5,663 nt of DNA from Prolixibacteraceae bacterium (GTDB lineage Bacteria; Bacteroidota; Bacteroidia; Bacteroidales; Prolixibacteraceae). The translations under genes and the position numbers were made by a program. Where the stretch lies: positions 1-5,663 of the forward strand of contig WRIQ01000086.1 of assembly GCA_009782655.1 (NCBI GenBank), in the 5' to 3' direction. Shown here one piece after another: positions 1 to 5,663 of this stretch. A model generated the notes under the pieces. That model ran no database searches. It was given only the letters and a program-made list of their open reading frames with translations, and was not told the origin of the DNA. Positions within the stretch are counted from its first letter, which is position 1. Every line of letters starts with the position of its first letter.

Positions 1-387
1 AAAGCGTAAATTTGTGTATGGTAATACGTTATTGGCAAAGAAAAAGGCGATGCCCGAAAGCAAAACGGCGACTACAATCAGCGGTTTCATAATGTTGAAA
101 AGCGATATTCCTGAAGCTTTCATGGCCACCAGTTCGTAGTTCTCGCCCAACTCGCCGAACGACATGATGGAGGCCAACAACATCGACAGGGGAAATGCAT
201 ACGTCAGCACCGCAAAGGAGGCATAAAAAAGAAATTCGGCTAATATCTTCCATTCCATCCCTTTTCCCACCAACTCGTCGATGTATTTCCAAAGAAATTG
301 CATCAACAAAACGAAGATGCAAATAAAAAAGGTCATAAAAAAAGGGCCTGTAAACGTTTTCAGGACATATCTGTGTAATTGCTTCAT
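1..387 (-). CDS. LptF/LptG-family (YjgP/YjgQ) permease, N-terminal part, runs off the left edge
   Basis: The frame is open from an ATG at 387-385 to the window edge, giving 129 residues. It begins MKQLHRYVLKTF and has three likely membrane segments, at about residues 12-33, 49-75 and 101-120. The stretch FGELGENYELVAMKASGISL, about residues 77-96, is the typical cytoplasmic loop of LptF/LptG permeases. By family knowledge these inner-membrane proteins work with the ATPase LptB to extract lipopolysaccharide from the inner membrane and pass it towards LptC and LptA. Bacteroidota often carry long versions, so most of this protein should lie outside the window. The ATG is favoured because the family's amphipathic N-terminus starts here and a consensus promoter lies about 27 bases upstream. 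Whether it is LptF or LptG cannot be decided from this fragment. The family is fairly certain. Confidence 0.9.
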   Translation of the reverse strand, partial: MKQLHRYVLKTFTGPFFMTFFICIFVLLMQFLWKYIDELVGKGMEWKILAEFLFYASFAVLTYAFPLSMLLASIMSFGELGENYELVAMKASGISLFNIMKPLIVVAVLLSGIAFFFANNVLPYTNLRF

Positions 388-413
388 TGTATTAATCCAA
401 AACCTTGCGGGGA

Positions 414-447
414 CAAAGCTATATTATTTTGCCGAAATTTTTGCAAA
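414..447 (-). promoter_or_regulatory. Bacteroidota-type promoter for the LptF/LptG permease
   Basis: On the minus strand a perfect -7 box, TAGCTTTG (421-414), fits TAnnTTTG. A -33 TTTG lies at 447-444, with 22 bases between the two. The predicted transcript would start about 20 bases before the permease ATG. The site lies between the stop of the START-like gene and the permease start, so the permease can be transcribed on its own even if it is also read from upstream. Confidence 0.6.
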
Positions 448-450
448 AAG

Positions 451-828
451 TCAGGCTCCTACCACATGCCTCAAAACATTAATATGATTGTTCCAAAGTT
501 CTATGAACTCGTCGGTTTCGCCTTCTTCAGGGAAATCTGTAACAATCAAAGCCACATCGCCTGTAAGCTCGTGTTTGATGATTTTTAACTCAAAATAACA
601 ATCCTGAGTATCCGCCCACACGAAACGCACCAGTTTATTCTCTTTTTGCATCACCAGCTCGGCGATTTCTTCAGCGCCTTTCCACCTAAATGTATATTCG
701 TTCCCCTTTATGCTGACATCTTCGGCAAACCATTCCGCCAGCCCAGACGGCGAACTTATGCGATTATACAACATTTTGGGGGAGCAATTAATGATGTATT
801 CCAGTTGTATTTTAGTCTTTTCAGTCAT
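451..828 (-). CDS. START-like / AHSA1-type (SRPBCC fold) domain protein
   Basis: A complete 125-residue protein, ATG at 828-826 and TGA at 453-451. The single domain resembles the START-like/AHSA1 group: an N-terminal strand (KIQLEYIINCSPKMLYNRIS), then SPSGLAEWFAEDV at about residues 26-38, alternating strands with FRWKGAEEIAEL and RFVWAD, an acidic turn (FPEEGETDEF), and a C-terminal helix (IELWNNHINVLRHVV). By family knowledge these proteins have a helix-grip fold with a hydrophobic cavity, but the ligand or partner of the Bacteroidota members is unknown to me. There is no signal peptide or membrane segment, so it should be cytoplasmic. It lies 63 bases upstream of the permease on the same strand, so co-transcription is possible. 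The only promoter candidate seen is a weak -7-like TATATTGA at 878-871 on the minus strand, without a properly spaced -33 box. No Shine-Dalgarno is visible, which is common in this phylum. Confidence 0.82.
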   Translation of the reverse strand: MTEKTKIQLEYIINCSPKMLYNRISSPSGLAEWFAEDVSIKGNEYTFRWKGAEEIAELVMQKENKLVRFVWADTQDCYFELKIIKHELTGDVALIVTDFPEEGETDEFIELWNNHINVLRHVVGA

Positions 829-928
829 TGGCCTTAATTTTATAGTAATTCAAGCATGCTTTTTCGGGTATCAATATAGCAATTTTTCAAGACATATTCT
901 TTTATCGCTCTTTTTTTGAAAAAAAATG

Positions 929-936
929 TATATTTG
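929..936 (+). promoter_or_regulatory. -7 promoter box for the tRNA-Met gene
   Basis: TATATTTG is an exact match to the Bacteroidota -7 consensus TAnnTTTG and is followed by CACCGC. Transcription would begin near 941-945, leaving a leader of about 55-60 bases before the tRNA. The only TTTG upstream (915-918) is 10 bases away, too close for a normal -33 element, so the upstream half of the promoter is not confirmed. Confidence 0.5.
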
Positions 937-1000
937 CACCGCGTTTGAAAAACACTTTTGAAAAGAGTTCTCAGGTATTGAATTTTAATTTCTAATATAT

Positions 1001-1074
1001 GGCGAGGTAGCTCAGCTGGTTAGAGCGCATGATTCATAATCATGAGGTCGGCGGATCATGCCCGCCTCTCGCTA
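1001..1074 (+). tRNA. tRNA-Met (CAU), elongator type
   Basis: A full cloverleaf can be drawn by hand. The acceptor stem pairs GGCGAGG (1001-1007) with TCTCGCT (1067-1073) using two G-U pairs, followed by discriminator A1074. The D stem is GCTC/GAGC (1010-1013 and 1023-1026). The anticodon stem is CATGA/TCATG around loop TTCATAA, anticodon CAT at 1035-1037. The T stem is GGCGG/CCGCC (1050-1054 and 1062-1066). CCA is not encoded (CAA follows). The initiator hallmarks, a mismatched 1-72 pair and three G-C pairs at the base of the anticodon stem, are absent, so it is an elongator. A CAU anticodon could also belong to tRNA-Ile decoding AUA after lysidine modification; sequence alone does not fully exclude this. 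The T-loop reads ATCATGC rather than the usual TTCRANY. Confidence 0.9.
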
Positions 1075-1090
1075 CAAGGAAAACACACTG

Positions 1091-1129
1091 AAACAAAGGC
1101 TTCTGGGAATCCAGAAGCCTTTGTTTTTT
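1091..1129 (+). terminator. Intrinsic terminator of tRNA-Met
   Basis: A perfect 16-bp stem (1091-1106 with 1111-1126) closes a 4-base loop, GAAT. The T-rich end of the stem runs on as TTTGTTTTTT to 1129. It begins 17 bases after the tRNA and is one of the strongest hairpins in the window. Confidence 0.88.
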
Positions 1130-1169
1130 GTAAAAAAATTGCAAAAAGTGATATATCTGTCAAATTTCT

Positions 1170-1233
1170 GGGAGTAGGTCACTATTTAGCAACGAAACTC
1201 TGTCCTTTTTTAGCCTTTTTTGACCTTACTCCC
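1170..1233. repeat. Imperfect inverted repeat between the convergent tRNA genes
   Basis: GGGAGTAGGTCA (1170-1181) is the reverse complement of TGACCTTACTCCC (1221-1233) except for one extra base in the second arm. The arms are 39 bases apart. The repeat sits between the two opposed tRNA terminators, where no gene is visible. It is not followed by a T run and has no assigned function. Confidence 0.45.
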
Positions 1234-1247
1234 CGACATTCCGATAA

Positions 1248-1284
1248 CGAAAAAGTCCTACAAATTCAATAATTTGTAGGACTT
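1248..1284 (-). terminator. Intrinsic terminator of tRNA-Ser
   Basis: A perfect 14-bp stem (1253-1266 with 1271-1284) surrounds a 4-base loop. Read on the minus strand, the hairpin ends in ACTTTTTCG, giving the T run expected downstream of the tRNA-Ser gene. It lies 36 bases beyond the mature 3' end of that tRNA. Confidence 0.82.
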
Positions 1285-1319
1285 GTCTTACTTTTGGCGT
1301 CTTTTGTCTTAGGCTTTCC

Positions 1320-1405
<86 letters not shown>

Positions 1406-1413
1406 AAGCGCGA

Positions 1414-1443
1414 CAAAAGTAGAATTTTTTTCCCATTCACAAA
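1414..1443 (-). promoter_or_regulatory. Promoter of tRNA-Ser
   Basis: On the minus strand, TACTTTTG (1421-1414) matches TAnnTTTG exactly, and TTTG (1443-1440) provides the -33 element with an 18-base spacer. The -7 box ends only 9 bases before the mature 5' end of the tRNA, so the 5' leader must be very short. Confidence 0.7.
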
Positions 1444-1585
1444 ATGTGGCCTGTCGAAAAAGTACGCCAATCTACAAACAATTTTCGTTCTAAAACTCAA
1501 AATTAATTATAACTGGATGGATAGCGGCGCCTACAGAACTCACAAATACATTGCATCCGATATAATTTACAAAACTATGGTATAC

Positions 1586-1604
1586 TTGGTAAAATTTTTA
1601 CCAA
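1586..1604. promoter_or_regulatory. Perfect 19-bp palindrome, possible operator for the GH2 gene
   Basis: Nine-base arms TTGGTAAAA and TTTTACCAA flank a single central T. The site lies 86 bases before the GH2 ATG, in a 284-base gap between tRNA-Ser and the enzyme gene. Size and symmetry fit a binding site for a dimeric regulator. There is no T run after it and the stem is mostly A-T, so a terminator is unlikely. The regulator is not in the window; the role is inferred from position and symmetry only. The rest of this gap (1444-1585 and 1605-1689) is AT-rich and shows no gene; a weak -7-like TATCTTG at 1642-1648 has no -33 partner. Confidence 0.45.
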
Positions 1605-1669
1605 CTTAACAAAACTTCTTTTTTATAATAAGGTGAATATCTATCTTGCAATACATTTAATTAACAACT

Positions 1670-4950
<3,281 letters not shown>

Positions 4951-4968
4951 CAGCAGGCGACAATAAAG

Positions 4969-5019
4969 AAAAACAGAATCGTGATGCTTTGTAAAAAGTG
5001 GTTCACGGTTCTGTTTTTT
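4969..5019 (+). terminator. Intrinsic terminator after the GH2 gene, possibly bidirectional
   Basis: The arm at 4969-4984 (AAAAACAGAATCGTGA) pairs with 5003-5018 over 16 bp with a single G-U pair, around an 18-base loop, and continues as a T run to 5019. It starts 18 bases after the GH2 stop. Read on the minus strand the hairpin also ends in TTTTTCTTT, so it could stop transcripts coming from the methyltransferase gene on the right. Confidence 0.82.
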
Positions 5020-5119
5020 CATAAATTTATACAGCCAAAACTCCAATTTATGGATAAGCCCCCTGCAAATAAATCGAAAGGCAGGGATACAAACCCTTCC
5101 AAAAAATCAGCCTCTCCGT

Positions 5120-5663
5120 TCAAGGTTTATCATTTTTTTCTATTTTTGACTTTTCAACGTAACCGTTTTTAGGATACGCAAATATTTTGATAGAGTTTTT
5201 AACTTCTTTCTCTTTTACTGTAACATTTGTCGGAAGCCCAAAAGGTTTTCTGGAACTGACAATTTCTTCAAATGATTTTTCTTTCTTCTTTTTGATTTTA
5301 TGTATAATACTAATCGCTTCATTAAAACGGATAAAAGTATCGCTACCATCTTCTAAAAGAGGCCGTTGCATTTCTGATCTTTGTCCGCTTCTCACAGTTT
5401 CAACTTTACATTCGCCTGTGTTATATCTATCCCAAAGGAAATAACAAACGCCGCCAGACAGATCTATTCCGGGAAAACATTCATTCGGATCAAAATAGTC
5501 AACAAGATTTCTAATCCTTGTATCTTTCAACATTTTTTCACGAAACTCATCAAGCCCTTTCCCTCCGGCAAACCAACGGGATGGAATGATCATTGTTAAG
5601 TAACGAGGATTCATCTTTTTTGCCTGCTCAACAAATAAGTGATAAATAGGTTTTGCGCTCACA
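5120..5663 (-). CDS. Eco57I-type N6-adenine DNA methyltransferase (restriction-modification), C-terminal part, probably truncated
   Basis: The reading frame enters from the right edge and stops at TGA 5122-5120, giving about 180 visible residues. The first codon seen (GTG, 5662-5660) is likely internal, since the family's catalytic NPPY motif normally comes just before this point and is not in the window. The stretch KPIYHLFVEQAKKMNPRYL (visible residues 4-22), then IPSRWF (26-31), GLDEFREKML (36-45), ECFPGIDLSGGVCYFLW (61-77) and FEEIVSSRKPFG (131-142) is characteristic, from memory, of Eco57I-type restriction-modification methylases. These methylate adenine using S-adenosylmethionine; the later part belongs to target recognition. 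Homologues as I remember them run roughly 100 residues further (with a KxFISKAYG-like segment), whereas this one ends at KIEKNDKP. None of the three minus-strand frames from 5119 to about 5041 restores that segment. GC is about 36% over 480 hand-counted bases against roughly 48% in sampled GH2 lines, suggesting acquired DNA. It could be a decayed gene rather than a working enzyme. Confidence 0.78.
   Translation of the reverse strand, partial: VSAKPIYHLFVEQAKKMNPRYLTMIIPSRWFAGGKGLDEFREKMLKDTRIRNLVDYFDPNECFPGIDLSGGVCYFLWDRYNTGECKVETVRSGQRSEMQRPLLEDGSDTFIRFNEAISIIHKIKKKKEKSFEEIVSSRKPFGLPTNVTVKEKEVKNSIKIFAYPKNGYVEKSKIEKNDKP

Noticed and set aside
29..322. A 97-codon minus-strand open frame at the left edge
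   Set aside because: It is in a different frame from the permease, whose membrane segments and loop motif clearly mark the real coding frame.
1042..1272. Short plus-strand open frame over the tRNA-Met end and the terminators
   Set aside because: It starts within the tRNA and reads through two hairpins; no domain or start signal.
1455..1488. CGAAAA / TTTTCG inverted repeat in the gap before the GH2 gene
   Set aside because: Six A-T-rich base pairs over a 22-base loop; too weak to call a site.
1624..1629. TATAAT resembling a sigma-70 -10 box before the GH2 gene
   Set aside because: No -35 partner at a suitable distance, and the phylum uses a different primary promoter consensus.
5061..5086. 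Small inverted repeat CCCTGC / GCAGGG
   Set aside because: Only 6 bp with a 14-base loop and no T run on either strand; easily expected by chance.

Overview
The window looks like chromosome from a member of the Bacteroidota, probably Bacteroidales. The pointers are promoter boxes of the TAnnTTTG type (minus-strand copies upstream of the permease and tRNA-Ser genes, a plus-strand copy upstream of tRNA-Met), A-rich start regions without a clear Shine-Dalgarno, tRNA genes without an encoded CCA, and the protein families present. These assignments come from recognising sequence, not from a search.

Layout, left to right. (1) 1-387, minus: the first 129 codons of an LptF/LptG-type permease that runs off the left edge, with its own promoter at 414-447. 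(2) 451-828, minus: a small START/AHSA1-like protein just upstream of the permease. (3) 929-1405: two convergent tRNA genes. tRNA-Met(CAU) is on plus and has an unusual T-loop; tRNA-Ser(UGA) is on minus. Each is followed by a near-ideal intrinsic terminator. (4) 1406-1689: an intergenic region with a perfect 19-bp operator-like palindrome. (5) 1690-4950, plus: a complete 1086-residue secreted GH2 enzyme of the LacZ five-domain type, ending in a hairpin terminator that looks usable from both strands. (6) 5120-5663, minus: the C-terminal part of an Eco57I-type DNA adenine methyltransferase or restriction-modification protein. It begins off the right edge, is clearly more AT-rich, and seems to stop short of the family's usual C-terminus.

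The pieces are largely independent. The permease and START-like genes are housekeeping-type genes and may be partly co-transcribed. The GH2 gene is a single-gene unit inside the window, with no SusC/SusD partner or regulator next to it; it probably acts in the periplasm on beta-galactosides or related beta-glycosides. The methyltransferase is the only accessory-looking gene, and most of its locus lies outside the window. I found no CRISPR array, insertion sequence or convincing new multi-gene system. The points most worth a second look are the tRNA-Met T-loop, the GH2 active-site substitutions and palindrome, and the truncated methyltransferase.
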